Assembly (NCBI GenBank): GCA_051294375.1
Contig: JBJCIZ010000239.1
Location: 3,196,964-3,260,963, forward strand
DNA length: 64,000 nucleotides
Direction: 5' to 3'
DNA from: Paraspadella gotoi
Lineage: Eukaryota > Chaetognatha
Shown: piece by piece, positions 46,736-57,171 of the stretch
Layout: every line of letters begins with the position of its first letter
How positions within the stretch are numbered: position 1 is the stretch's first letter
Translations under genes and position numbers: made by a program
Notes under the pieces: model-generated
Databases searched by the model: none
The model's input: the letters and a program-made list of their open reading frames with translations, nothing else
Told to the model about the DNA's origin: nothing

Positions 46736-47029
46736 TAGGAGCGCGAAACAAGTGCCTCCATCTTTCAAGTGATTTTCGGTGCAAGTTTTATTTGTCAATT
46801 TTCTTTACTTAATAGAGAAGCGCAATATATATGTTTTTTTTCAACATTTCTTTTTAAAAAAGGTTGTTTAGTGACTAGTTTACTCATTTTTTTATATTTA
46901 GTTAGAAAAAGATCAAGACAAAGCCAGCCAGCGTGAAGCCATACACTGTTGCAATTGAATTATTTTCCAAATTGAAGACGTCGTGAATTCGAGCTTCAAT
47001 TCTAGTCACTCGAAATAATAAAAGATCGC

Positions 47030-47146
<117 letters not shown>

Positions 47147-47431
47147 GGCGCCGATTTTTAAATTTAACGATCAAACGGCGTCGCCGCGTTTCTTCTTGTT
47201 CGAAAAAAAAAGTTCATTGATTACGTTAATTTATATTATTTCTTTTTTATTTTTAAGAAGACGAAAAAAAACTCTCGCTTACTATCTTGAGTTTTATTGC
47301 TCTTCCCGAGCCAAAGACCTGGTTCAAAGGTTCAAACGTTACACAGATAGTTAACAATTAGGCGACATTAAAAAGTAAAAAAGTCGATTGGCTTCTCCCT
47401 GGGAAATTTTTTTCGCAAAGCTTTTCATTAC

Positions 47432-47500
47432 GTCTCTCTCTCTCTCTCTCTCTCCCTCTCTCTCTCCCTCTCTCTCTCCCTCTCTCTCTCCCTCTCTCTC
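47432..47500. repeat. (CT)n with periodic CTCCCT
   Basis: Four copies of ctctctctccct, giving a 12 bp higher-order period. Confidence 0.9.
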
Positions 47501-47689
47501 GTCGTCAAGTTCAAGAGGCGCCAGACAAAGTGACACATTTTAATTAAGACGCTTTTAAAGGAAATCTTTACTTTCCGTCATAAAAAGAAGTTAAACGTTT
47601 TATTATTTTAAATCCTCCTTCATATATGGTTTTCTTTCTTGTTTTCCTAATTCCTCGTCCAAATTTAAAGATAAAATGTTCTTTATTTA

Positions 47690-48500
47690 TCTCTCTCTGT
47701 CTCTCTCTCTCTCGCTCTCTCTCCTCGTCTCCTCAGCGTCGATCTCTCTGCGCCACTGTCTCTCTCTCTCATCTCTCAAACCAACTCTCTTCGGTCGTTT
47801 CGTCGGCGACGACTCCAATTAGAATTACAGTTTCGTCGCCTAAAAAAAAAGAAGAGGCTGGTCGTTTACAATTGCGACGTGGAAATCGTCGTCGACGTTG
47901 TGGTCGTCGTTGTGGTCGTCAATGACGTCCACATCGCAAGCCAGAATTGAGGACCCGGTCAATGCGACAACACAACGACGTCCCATACTCAATGCATCAC
48001 AACAACGACCATCATCGATGACCGCTTTTGCACGCCACTAACTGTCGAGGGACCACCAACGACGACCACAACGACGCACCAAATCGGACCGTCCACTATC
48101 GAACGACCACAGACGACATCCATAGCGACGACCACAATGACGTCCACAATCGACGACCACATGGACGACCACTTTTGACGATCACAAACGACGACCAGCA
48201 ACGGACGGACCACAACGACGACGACGATTTTCCACGTCGCAATTGGTAAACGACCAGCCTCTTCCTTTTTTTTCGGCGACCGAAACTGTAATTCTAATTG
48301 GAGTTCGTCGCGGCCGACGAAACGACCGAAGAGAGGAAGTAGAGATGAGAAGAGAGAGACGGAGAAGAGAAGAGAGAGGAGAGAGAGACGAGAGAGAGAG
48401 AGAGAGAGCTTCTCGCTCCTCCCCGACCGGAAAAAAATAGAGGAAGATAAGAAGGCAGACGACTCCGCTGTGGGAAGGCGCGGAAAATAAATGAAGGAAA
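47690..48500. repeat. Inverted repeat around a (CGACCACAA)-type array
   Basis: Arms 47690-47885 and about 48232-48420 are reverse complements: CTCCAATTAGAATTACAGTT pairs with AACTGTAATTCTAATTGGAG, and gaagaggctggtcgttta pairs with taaacgaccagcctcttc. The spacer holds degenerate cgacgaccacaa units. Confidence 0.8.
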
Positions 48501-48520
48501 TATCTGGAGAATGGATGATG
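48410..48520. repeat. Dispersed repeat also found at 51872-51982
   Basis: Both places carry cttctcgctcc, aaatagaggaagata, aaataaatgaaggaaata and ggagaatggatgat in the same order and spacing, with small indels, and both follow a (GA)n run. Confidence 0.8.
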
Positions 48521-48545
48521 NNNNNNNNNNNNNNNNNNNNNNNNN

Positions 48546-48932
48546 GTGGTCGTCGTTGTGGTTGTCGTTGTGGTCGTCATTGTGATCATCAATGTGGACG
48601 TCATTGTGATCATCGATATGGACGTCATTGTGGTCATCGATGTGGTCATCAATGTGGATGTCGTTGTGGTCGCCAATGAGGTCATTGTTGTGGTCATCGT
48701 TGTGATTGTTGATGTGGTCGTCAATATGGTCGTTGAAGTGGTCGTCGTTATGGTCGTCGTTGTGGTCGTCAATATGGTCATCGATGTGGATGTCGTTGTG
48801 GTCGTTAATGTGGTCGTCGATGTGGATGTCGTTGTGGTCGTCAATGTGGACGTAGTTGTGGTCGTCGTTTTGGTCGTCGTTGTCGTTGTGGTCGTCGTCG
48901 TTGTGGTCGTCGTCGTTGTGTTCGTCGTCGTC
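48546..48932. repeat. Degenerate (GTGGTCGTCRTT)n array
   Basis: 12-18 bp units of gtggtcgtc and atgtggacgtc over nearly 390 bp. It starts at a 25 N gap (48521-48545). The long Val-rich plus frame and Thr-rich minus frame are products of the repeat. Confidence 0.9.
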
Positions 48933-48959
48933 AGCTACGGGTCCGTCCGCTCCCCCAGA

Positions 48960-49600
48960 ATATCATTTGAGTTTTGAATTATAACTCGTGAAACTTATGA
49001 CTAATAAGTTAGCCATTTAAGATATCTTTAATTCACGTTTTTAAACTGAGCGGGACCGGAATTAGTTGGTTTATGAATTATGACTCGCGACACCTCTGGC
49101 TAGAAATTGGCTAAGAGATTTGGAATGTTTATATAAAGAGATTATGTGTGATATGAGCAAATGTAGCTTTTCTGTTTCTAGTTTATGATAATGACAAGCG
49201 AATTGTGATACTAATGACAAATAACCTATAGAGTTACAAGAATCATAACTAGTATTGTATGAGCTTTTAACCACCGTATTTTAGCCGTTTCTTGTTATGG
49301 ATTTATTGGAATTGAAGAAACTTTTTAGTTTTTCGTTCAAATTCAGTTAAATCTTAAACATTGGGTCAAAACGACGAATCGTCAAAACCTCGGACGAGCT
49401 CACATCCGAATGACCAGTCGAGCCTCAAATCTTTCTCCAGTTTCGTTTGAACGCGAACGAAACTGAGGATCGAAAAACGGAGGGGGGGGGCAGAGGTGGG
49501 TAAGGGGGGTCTGGGGGGGGCGAGGGGGATGGAGGCGATAAAAGCATAACCGACGGGATGTGCACCCGCGGTGATGGAAGCAGATGTGGCGCGCTGGCGG
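48960..49600. other. Intergenic, no gene supported
   Basis: AT-rich to 49400, then a G-rich stretch (49480-49530) with ggggggg runs, followed by (GA)n at 49614-49660. Confidence 0.5.
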
Positions 49601-49622
49601 AGGGAGGAGCGGCGAGAGAGAG

Positions 49623-49658
<36 letters not shown>

Positions 49659-50085
49659 AGATTGCGGTTTTTGGCGAGGGGAAGCAGCGTCAAACTGCGA
49701 GGGTTAAAATACCATAAAAGAGAAAGAAAGATACAGGGAAGAGGACAGAATCGAATAGTATCTTCTGTAACGAGTTTTGCTAAGATTTCGTGTTACGTGG
49801 TGATTAAAATGCAAAGAAGGATGTTTTGGACAGTAACAGTAAAACAGAGTTGGAGAAAGAAAGAAAAAAAAAAAAAATTAAAGAAAGAGGGAAACAATAA
49901 TGGCTAAGAACGAAAAGGAAACAACGGGGTCGAATAAAAAAAAGGAGCAAGAAAGGGCAAGAGCAAGAAAGATAAGGAAAAATAGAGAAAAGAAGGAAAA
50001 AATAAAGGAACGACAAATGTCCTTTTTTTTCCTTTTTCTTTTTTCCTTTTCCTCGAAAAACCGGCGATTCTTTTTTTTTCTCTCT

Positions 50086-50104
50086 CTCTCGCGCGCGCGC
50101 GCGC
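50086..50104. repeat. (CG)n run following (TC)n
   Basis: tctctctctc passes directly into cgcgcgcgcgcgcgcg, an alternating purine-pyrimidine run able to adopt Z-form DNA (general knowledge). A GC-rich block with a CCAAT (50142-50146) follows. Confidence 0.9.
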
Positions 50105-50276
50105 TCAATCTATTTAGATGATAACGACTAAACGGGCGCGACCAATAAGGGGCGAACGCAGCCCTGCGAGAGAACCGCAGCGCGCGGTCCTGCGGCGACG
50201 CGCCTCTCCGCAGCAGCCGAAGACCGACACCGCCCGGCCCGAGCGGCGGAGATGACCAGGCCCCCTGGGGCGCCGC
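50105..50276. promoter_or_regulatory. GC-rich, CpG-rich block with a CCAAT box
   Basis: High CpG density unlike its surroundings, and CCAAT at 50142-50146. It may be a promoter island, but no first exon is identified. Confidence 0.3.
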
Positions 50277-50277
50277 T

Positions 50278-50316
<39 letters not shown>

Positions 50317-50802
50317 GAGAGAGAGACGAGAGCGTTATTGCCGTGGCTGACGAGAACGCAAAAAAGGGGTTCTATCCCTTTCCTTCTCCAAACCAACTCA
50401 CGTTCGATGGCCTCAAATTCACACCGCAGCTCACTTTCACCTCACGAAACACCGAACCCCCCCATTGCCCACCGCAGTTTCTCACTCCCGTCCGCCCTCA
50501 AACCCAACAACCCCTTTTTTTTCCTCTTTTCTTAATATGCGTATGTATTACACTTTTGCGGTCACGTGATCGCCTAAGAAAGCGATCGAATGACCAGAAA
50601 TTTAATATGGCATGATTAATAAAGTACAGAGTTATTTTAGTTAATACTTGGCAGACTTTTAAGTTATTAATATCTGCTTCTTGTATATATGTTTTATACC
50701 TATATAGTCACATAATTATACCATCAGATATTTCGTGTATTATTTGGTTATTTCACTTGATAAACCAAAAGATATTTCCTATGCATATGTTTCATACTTA
50801 CA

Positions 50803-51020
50803 TATATACTTAACGGAGTGGTCTTTTCATTCAATTGAAACAGGTATTCTGGGAGTGAATAAACGAGACTGTGAGAGAGTCTCTATTGAAAGCTTGCAGG
50901 GACCTGCCATGTCATTATCTTGTAAGAGTGATGGAGGCCTTAAACCACCAAACCTTGTCCAAAGTCAGGGACAAGTTAGCTTATTGATTAAATGAATGGA
51001 TAATTTTTATATTGGTTGTA
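50803..51020. repeat. Dispersed repeat, inverse copy of 12965-13215
   Basis: Carries the same blocks as 12965-13215 on the opposite strand and ends at ATATTGGTTG. An open frame through it (50735-50995) contains LGVNKRDCERVSIESLQGPA, but the other copy has different residues and no matching frame, so I treat it as a repeat. Confidence 0.7.
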
Positions 51021-51029
51021 CCAATTTCA

Positions 51030-51540
51030 TATGTTGGACTCAAATTTTTTTAAGGATCCCTGGAACGTGATCATCTGAAAAATTAGTTTACGAAAGAAAG
51101 TCGCTTCGGTGCAACGAGTTGAACAACCGGTTCTTGTTTTATCTATACTAAAAGAAGATTAATTAAACTAATAAGATTGAGAAAGAAGTTTAAGCGGCGG
51201 GAGAGAAACTCGACTGCAAGGAGTCGAGTGCAATTTACTAAAGTCGATTTCGTAACAAAGAAGAGGATTAATGTGCAATACGCGATTAATGTGCGCATCG
51301 GTACATTTTTTGAGTTTATTCTTTATTTCTCTTTAGATTAGTTCCAAGTTCTTTAAGGAGGAAGTAAATATAAATACTAAATACTTAAAAACTTATGTTA
51401 TCGAAATCACGATACGAACTGATTATTCAATGAATGTTTAGAGAATGGTTGAGATAGTTTAAAACCCTTCTGAAAGTTTTATTCCAAACCCGCAACGTCG
51501 TTCACCGAATCACACCTGCCAGTGAGGATTCAAAACAAGA
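51030..51540. other. AT-rich intergenic DNA, no gene seen
   Basis: No conserved frame or repeat recognised; (CGA)n follows at 51558-51582. Confidence 0.5.
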
Positions 51541-51675
51541 TCTGAATACATGACGACGACGAAAACGACGACGACGACGACGACCGTCGAAGCCTCATTT
51601 TCCGCTTTTTGATTCCAATTCAGAACATAGCGCCGACAAAGCGCCACGCCTCCCAATATAAATAATGGCTCGACG

Positions 51676-51781
51676 GAGAGAGAGAGAGGGAGAGAGAGAG
51701 AGAGAGAGAGAAGGGGAGAAGAGAGAGATCCGAGAGAGAGGGAGACGCAGTTTAAAATCAGCGCCATCGCTGTGGATATAG

Positions 51782-51872
<91 letters not shown>
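51676..51872. repeat. (GA)n microsatellites
   Basis: GA-rich at 51676-51730 and a long (GA)n at 51785-51871. Confidence 0.95.
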
Positions 51873-51873
<1 letters not shown>

Positions 51874-52254
51874 CTCGCTCCCCTCCCCGACGCGGAAAAA
51901 ATAGAGGAAGATAGAGAAGGCAACGACCCGCCTGTGGGAGGCGCGGAAATAAATGAAGGAAATATTGGAGAATGGATGATTGGAGTTACTGAGGTAAAGG
52001 AGCAGAGGGAGGGGGAAGAGAGGAGGGGGGGAGAGGGGGTCCCGGGAGGAGAGGAGGGAGGGGTGGTGGCGCGTTTTAGGGTGGAGGAAGTAAAGGAGCG
52101 AGGGAGGAAAGGACGGATGGAACTGGTGAAAAATGGAGCGAGCAGAAGTGGAAATTGCGGAGATTAAAAAAAGGGGAATGTTAAGGAAAATATTCGGATG
52201 GAAATATAGAACAAGGGAGATGTTTAAAGATGAGAGGATTTAGGTTACCTATGC

Positions 52255-52323
52255 TGTACATTGTACATTGTACAGTGTACAGTGTACAGTGCACAGTGTA
52301 CAGTGTACATTGTACATTGTACA
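52255..52323. repeat. 9 bp array of TGTACAGTG / TGTACATTG
   Basis: Seven units with a single GCAC variant in the centre. Unit types are arranged symmetrically: two TTG, two to three GTG, centre, two GTG, two TTG. Confidence 0.9.
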
Positions 52324-52429
52324 AGGAACAGAGCAAGAAAATGACGGTTAAACATGAGATAATAAAAGTAAAAGAATAAGAAAAGCCGATATACAGAATG
52401 TATAGAAAGAGGGGGAAAAAGCAGGAAAG

Positions 52430-52935
52430 AGGGAGGATGAGGAGAGATAGGAGAAAAGAATAAAGGAAAAATAGGAGGAAAGAATAAAGGAGAAAAAGGA
52501 GGAAAGAATAAAGGAAAAATAGGAAAGAATAAAGGAAAAATACGTGGAAAGAATAAAGGAAAATAGGAGGAAAAAATAAAGGAAAAATAGGAGGAAAGAA
52601 AAAGAGAAATAGGAGGAAAGAACAAAGGAGAAATAGGAGGAAAGAATAAAAGAGAAATAGGAGGAAAGAATAAAGGAGAAATAGGAGGAAAGAATAAAGG
52701 AAAAATAGGAGGAAAGAATAAAGGAGAGATAAGAGGAAAGAATAAAGGAGATATAGGAGGAAAGAATAAAGGAGAAATAGGAGGAAATAATAAAGGAAAA
52801 ATAGGAGGAAAGAATAAAGGAGAAATAGGAGGAAAGAATAAAGGTGAAATAGGAGGAAAGAATAAGGGAGAAATAGGAGGAAAGAATAAAGGAGAAATAG
52901 GAAGAAAGAATAAAGGAGGAAGAGGAAGGGAAGAG
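52430..52935. repeat. 24 bp purine minisatellite (GGAGGAAAGAATAAAGGAGAAATA)-like
   Basis: About 20 units of ggaggaaagaataaagga plus gaaata or aaaata. As the unit is a multiple of three and pyrimidine-rich on minus, minus-strand frames of over 350 codons stay open with FFPPISPL repeats. There is no start context, splice site or conserved non-repeat part, so I do not call a gene. Confidence 0.9.
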
Positions 52936-53084
52936 GAGGAGGAAGGGATCTGTATAGACGGAGGTTTTTTTTTTATATTTTTTATAATTTTTAAAAACTG
53001 AACCGACGCGTAAATTACGTCGTTCATGGACGAGGATAACGAACGAGCCAGGGATATTTTTAAACCGAAGAATAAGGAGGCACA

Positions 53085-53330
53085 GGGGAAAAGAGGGGAA
53101 GAGGAAGGAGAGCGGGAAAAGGAGAAGCGGGGAAGGAGGAAGCTGGAAAGTATGGAAGTAGGGAAGCGGGGAAAGTAGGGAAGTAGGGAAGAAGGGAAGC
53201 GGAGAACGGATAAGCGGGGAAACAGGGAAATAGGGAAGCGGGAAAAGTATGGAAGTAGGGAATGGGGAAAGCGGGGAAGTAGGGAAGTTGGGAAGCAGAG
53301 AAATAGGGAAGCGGGGAAGTTGGAAGCTTT
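53085..53330. repeat. Purine minisatellite of GGGAAGYRG units
   Basis: Tandem 9-10 bp units gggaagtag / gggaagcgg with variants. Confidence 0.85.
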
Positions 53331-53609
53331 TGCATACCAAAATGACCGCTTCACTGCCTTGTGCTGCGGTTAAATCGGATCTAACCGTTGTAATCAATCC
53401 AAAATATCTTCGATATTCAAATCGTAGGCGCAATAATGATCTCAATAATATCCAGAAGCTTTTACTTTATAAAGAATAATTTTAATCATAGTTCTCCGTG
53501 AGCTTTTTGTTTAAAAACTATGAGCCGAAACAAAAGACATTTCCACGACCTAATTTCAGGACTTTCCCAATCTCCGCAAACACATTCTTTAAATCACCAA
53601 AACCGACCA

Positions 53610-53611
<2 letters not shown>

Positions 53612-53645
<34 letters not shown>

Positions 53646-55138
53646 TCTCTGTCTCTCTCTTGCCTTCTCGTGCAAGCCGCTCTCTCCCAATTCCCCGCGC
53701 CTCCATTATTCCAAGCGATTTGTCTTTTTAGTTGTTGCTTAGTATTCCGCGCGTTCTCTCTCCTATCTCTCTCCTCTCTCTTCTCTCTCTCCTCTCTCTT
53801 TCTCTCTCCGTCTCTCCTCTCTCTCTCTCTTCGTTATCTCATGAGTATAGACATATGGCGCTTTTATCAGTTATCTGTGTTCCTCTTGTTCTTTTCTTCT
53901 TTTTCTCCCTTTGTGGTGGTATCATTATATTCTTTCTTTTTCCAATCTCTTCGGTCGCTCTTCTTATTCTTTCTTAATTGTTGTTTTTTTTCTTTCTTCT
54001 CGCTTCCGTTCTCTTCTTCCGTCTATTCTCCTCCTCATTCCTCCCATTCTCTCCTCCTCTCCTCTTCACTGCTTTCCTTCTCTCTTTCTTCCTCTTCTTC
54101 TTTCTTCTTCTCCCCCTTTTTCTCCCCCACCAGGTTCCCGTCACTTGCACCTTCTTCCCTCTGCATTCTTCCCTCCTCTCTTTCCTCACGTTCTCGTCGT
54201 GATCCCCCACTTTCCCCCACAGAGGTCTCACTTGCATAACTTGTCCGGCCTTGTGGTCTCCTTCTCTCATGTTCCATTCTTTATCATAGTGTACACACTC
54301 TGTGACCTGATTGACACTTGCGCTTAATTTGCTCCACCTCCCACTTGCCCTCTACCATCCGAGTCTCGTTTCTTTCCATCCCTTCTCTCGGCTTCTACGT
54401 GAGCTTTCATTTTTCCCATACTTTCTCATGCACGATGATCCTTTCTCCTGCCCCCGACCCTCACCTTTTTTACTCACCTCGATTCTTCCAGATACGTTAG
54501 TCTCTACGTCATTCCACGTCGGGCTCAATCTCAACCGACCGCCCATCCCTCTCTCTCTGCTCTCTCTCTATCGCTGGTATTGCTCCGCAGCTCCCCCTCT
54601 TCTCTTCGGACCCCTTTTTCTTCCCGCCGCCACCGCCGTCCTCCGCACTCTCGCCGTCCTCGCGTCCCCACACTCCTCACCTTCTTCTTTTCTTCCCGTT
54701 TCTTTTGTGTTCTTTCCTTGGTTTCTACCCTCCTCTCTTTACTCTTTTGGCCCCATCTCCTTCCGACCTTTTTCCCCGCCTGCTTCCCGGCTCCCCCTCG
54801 CCCTCGCTTTCGTTCTCTTCTGTCTTCCGTCCGTCCCTCCTGTCTCCTGCCGGTTCCGCCGTCTTCCTTGTTAGTTTTCGTGTTCTTGCTTCTCTGGTAT
54901 TGTTTTCTGCGTCTCCTTCTTTGTCTTCCTCGCCTCCCTTCTCTTCCTCTTCCTTCTCCTTGTTATCCCTCGCGGTGGCTCTCGTTGTTTTTCTCGCTCG
55001 CGGCTTGCGTCCCTCGTCCCTTCTTCTCCCCTTCCGTCTCTCTTTTACCCGTTTTTACTCTCTCTCTCTTCTCTCTTCTCTCTCTTCTCTCTTCTCTCGT
55101 GTTCTCTCTTCTCTTCCTCTCTTCTCCAGGTGTCTGTA
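53612..55138. repeat. 1.5 kb pyrimidine-rich region
   Basis: Plus strand is strongly T/C-biased with irregular ctcttc, ttcctc and tctctc words. Frames of up to 239 codons (Leu/Ser/Phe/Pro-rich) are open in all three plus frames, which points to composition rather than coding. Confidence 0.8.
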
Positions 55139-55199
55139 GATGTAGTATGGTATGTGATGAGAGTGTGTAGATAGAGAAATGTTGAAAAGGAGGTGGTGG

Positions 55200-55386
55200 A
55201 AAGGAAGAAAGAGTGAAGTAATGATGAGAAAATAGGAGAAGAAGTAGAAGAGAAGAAGAAGAAGAGAAGGAAAGAGACAGAGTATTGATGATGTAAAGTT
55301 TGTATTGGGTCAGAGATATTTTGTGAATTTATTATACTTAATTTATTAGTTGTAGGGGGAGGAGAGAGAGAGGAGAAGAGAGAGAG

Positions 55387-55450
<64 letters not shown>

Positions 55451-55700
55451 TGGTGTTAAAATAAAAATGAGATGGGCGAAAGAAGAAAACGAGATAGAGA
55501 GCGAGAGGAAACGAAAAGGAGAAGACGATCTCGGTTAAATGAGAAGGGATTTGCCGGAAAAGTCTCTATTTCCTCGAGACAAGGAGATTCGCCGGAAATT
55601 CGCCGGAAATTCGCCGGAAAGGCGGATTCCGTCTTCGTGCGAATCTTTGTCGTCATTTGTTCTCATTAGGGAGAAATCGGTTGAGGGAGAAATGAAACAA
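55200..55700. repeat. Purine tract, (GA)n and CGCCGGAAATT array
   Basis: gaagaagaag-type tract 55240-55280, (GA)n 55360-55447, and three copies of tcgccggaaa at about 55590-55620. Confidence 0.85.
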
Positions 55701-55800
55701 ACGACGACGACGATAAAGACGACAACGACGACGATAAAGACGACAACGACGACGACGCCGACAACGACGATAAAGACGACAACGACGTCGATGACGAAAA
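55700..55800. repeat. Interrupted (GAC)n array
   Basis: acgacgacgataaagacgac units repeated with 18 bp spacing. Confidence 0.85.
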
Positions 55801-56285
55801 GTAAAACAAAGACAATGGCGCCGACAGAGATTAGTATTTCTTTGTTCATTTGTTTTTTATTCGATTTTCGCGCGCGCGTCTTTCGCAAATGTCATCTTCT
55901 CCTCCCATTTTTTAAAAATTCTCTTTGTTATTCTTATTCTTTTTAACTTCCTTCTTTTTCTTCTTTCAATGCATCTTCTTCTTATTCTCCTTCTTATTCT
56001 TCTTCCTCTTATTTCTTCTCTCTCCTTCTCCCCTATCTCCTTCTCTTCTTCTGCCCCCCCTCAAATTCTCCTTCTCACTCCTTCGTTTATCGAATTCATA
56101 CATATAAAACATTTCACGATATAACATAAAATCTTCCAAAATTCCAAATTTTCATGTTTTCCAAATTCGGAGGGGAACGAAAAAAAATCTTTCCAAACGA
56201 TTTCAACTTGTTTTTCTTCTGTTTTTTTTTTATTTCACATTATTTTTCAACCTTGTGTGTGAGCCGAGACAGTTCACTTTTCCAG
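55800..56285. other. T/C-rich intergenic DNA
   Basis: No gene supported; the downstream end carries cttttccag, a good splice acceptor (ends 56285). Confidence 0.5.
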
Positions 56286-56474
56286 GTGGCGGTGAACGAC
56301 GACGACGACGACGACGACAATGACGACGACGACGAAGGTGCGATCAAAAGGGAGAACCGGCTTCTGGCAAACGAAATTTCGTGTTTGCGATCTGCGTCCG
56401 AAATGTTGGGGACTTGCCCTCACTTGCCCTGCGTCACCCCGCCCCGCCGTCCGCCCGCCCCAGGCGCCCCCTAG
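56286..56474 (+). CDS. Possible exon with poly-Asp and coiled-coil segment
   Basis: Begins after the acceptor cacttttccag (ends 56285). It reads VAV, a poly-Asp block from (GAC)n, then EGAIKRENRLLANEISCLR and SASEMLGTCPHLPCVTPP to a TAG. The RENRLLANEISCLR part looks helical. No donor is obvious before the stop; gtaagt donors lie downstream at 56596 and 56746. I do not recognise the family. Confidence 0.35.
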   Translation: MAVNDDDDDDDNDDDDEGAIKRENRLLANEISCLRSASEMLGTCPHLPCVTPPRRPPAPGAP

Positions 56475-56586
56475 GAGGCGCGATCTTTTTTTCCCGCCGT
56501 GGACAACGCAAAGCGGTCATTCTCAACGGTTGTTCACTCGCACGTCCGGAGAAAGGTGCACAGTAGGAGCCTCGGTTCCGCGCTGC

Positions 56587-56790
56587 GGAGGGATGGTAAG
56601 TTCAGGAGGTAAGGTAAGCGAAGGATTCGCGGGGAGATTTGAACTTGAAGGCGGCGTCGGTGCATGGGCCTTCATTAACGAGAAATATGGGCGTGAGGGC
56701 ATAGTGAGGGGTAGGTCAGAGTGTAATGAGGAGATTTTTCGAAGGTAAGTTATGAGAAAAGCCGCGGGATTTTCCAAAAGAGGTGAGATC
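56587..56790 (+). promoter_or_regulatory. Cluster of splice-donor-like sites
   Basis: GATG|GTAAGT (56596), AG|GTAAGG (about 56609), CGAAG|GTAAGT (56746) and GAG|GTGAGA (56781) within 200 bp. A similar GATG|GTAAGT...AAGGTAAGG word sits at 20586-20612 in the palindrome arm. They may belong to real first exons or be a shared repeat. Confidence 0.3.
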
Positions 56791-56849
56791 GAGTGATTGA
56801 TCTATATGACGTCGAAAACCGTTTGCTGACGTCAGGTGCCGGTAAACGA

Positions 56850-56879
56850 TAGGGAGAGAGAGAGAGAGAGAGAGAGAGA

Positions 56880-56923
<44 letters not shown>

Positions 56924-56930
56924 AGAAACA
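56850..56930. repeat. (GA)n microsatellite followed by CpG-rich block
   Basis: (GA)n to about 56930, then a GC-rich block (56936-57000) and a G run (57068-57080). Confidence 0.9.
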
Positions 56931-57139
56931 GGTGACGAGCCCGACGGAGCGGGCCCGGGCGGCCGAGGGCGGGGTCGAGGCTAGCCGTTCTCGGCTGCGG
57001 ATGTTAACGCAGGGAAATCATGAGGATTCATTGATGCGACAAGAGAGAGAATGACAACAGGTGCTCGGGGGGGGGGGAGCGGAGAGGAGGAGGAAGGAGG
57101 GAAGGATGAGCCGATATTTGTTTAACTTTTTTTTTTATC

Positions 57140-57171
57140 GAGCCTTGACCGGCCGAAGCCGGTCAGGGCTC
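57140..57171 (-). ncRNA. Terminal hairpin with UUCG tetraloop
   Basis: On the minus strand GAGCCCTGACCGGC, loop TTCG, then GCCGGTCAAGGCTC: 14 pairs, one of them wobble, closed by the exceptionally stable cUUCGg loop. It is followed by GATAAAAAAAAAA. A 3' stem-loop plus A-rich tail is a known recognition feature of some LINE/SINE RNAs; its role here is inference. Copy 1 (23353-23381) keeps the outer GAGCC/GGCTC and inner CGGC/GCCG pairs. Confidence 0.6.

Noticed and set aside
45949-46761. 270-codon minus-strand frame
   Set aside because: It joins a purine tract and (GA)n across a 281 N gap.
50735-50995. Protein-coding gene across the dispersed repeat
   Set aside because: The related copy at 12965-13215 does not preserve the frame.
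52245-53445. Two overlapping minus-strand frames of about 365 codons
   Set aside because: They cover a 24 bp purine minisatellite whose length is a multiple of three; two frames are open together, which is a composition effect.
53520-55170. Several plus-strand frames of 140-240 codons
   Set aside because: All three frames are open in a pyrimidine-rich region; there is no start context, domain or splice pattern.
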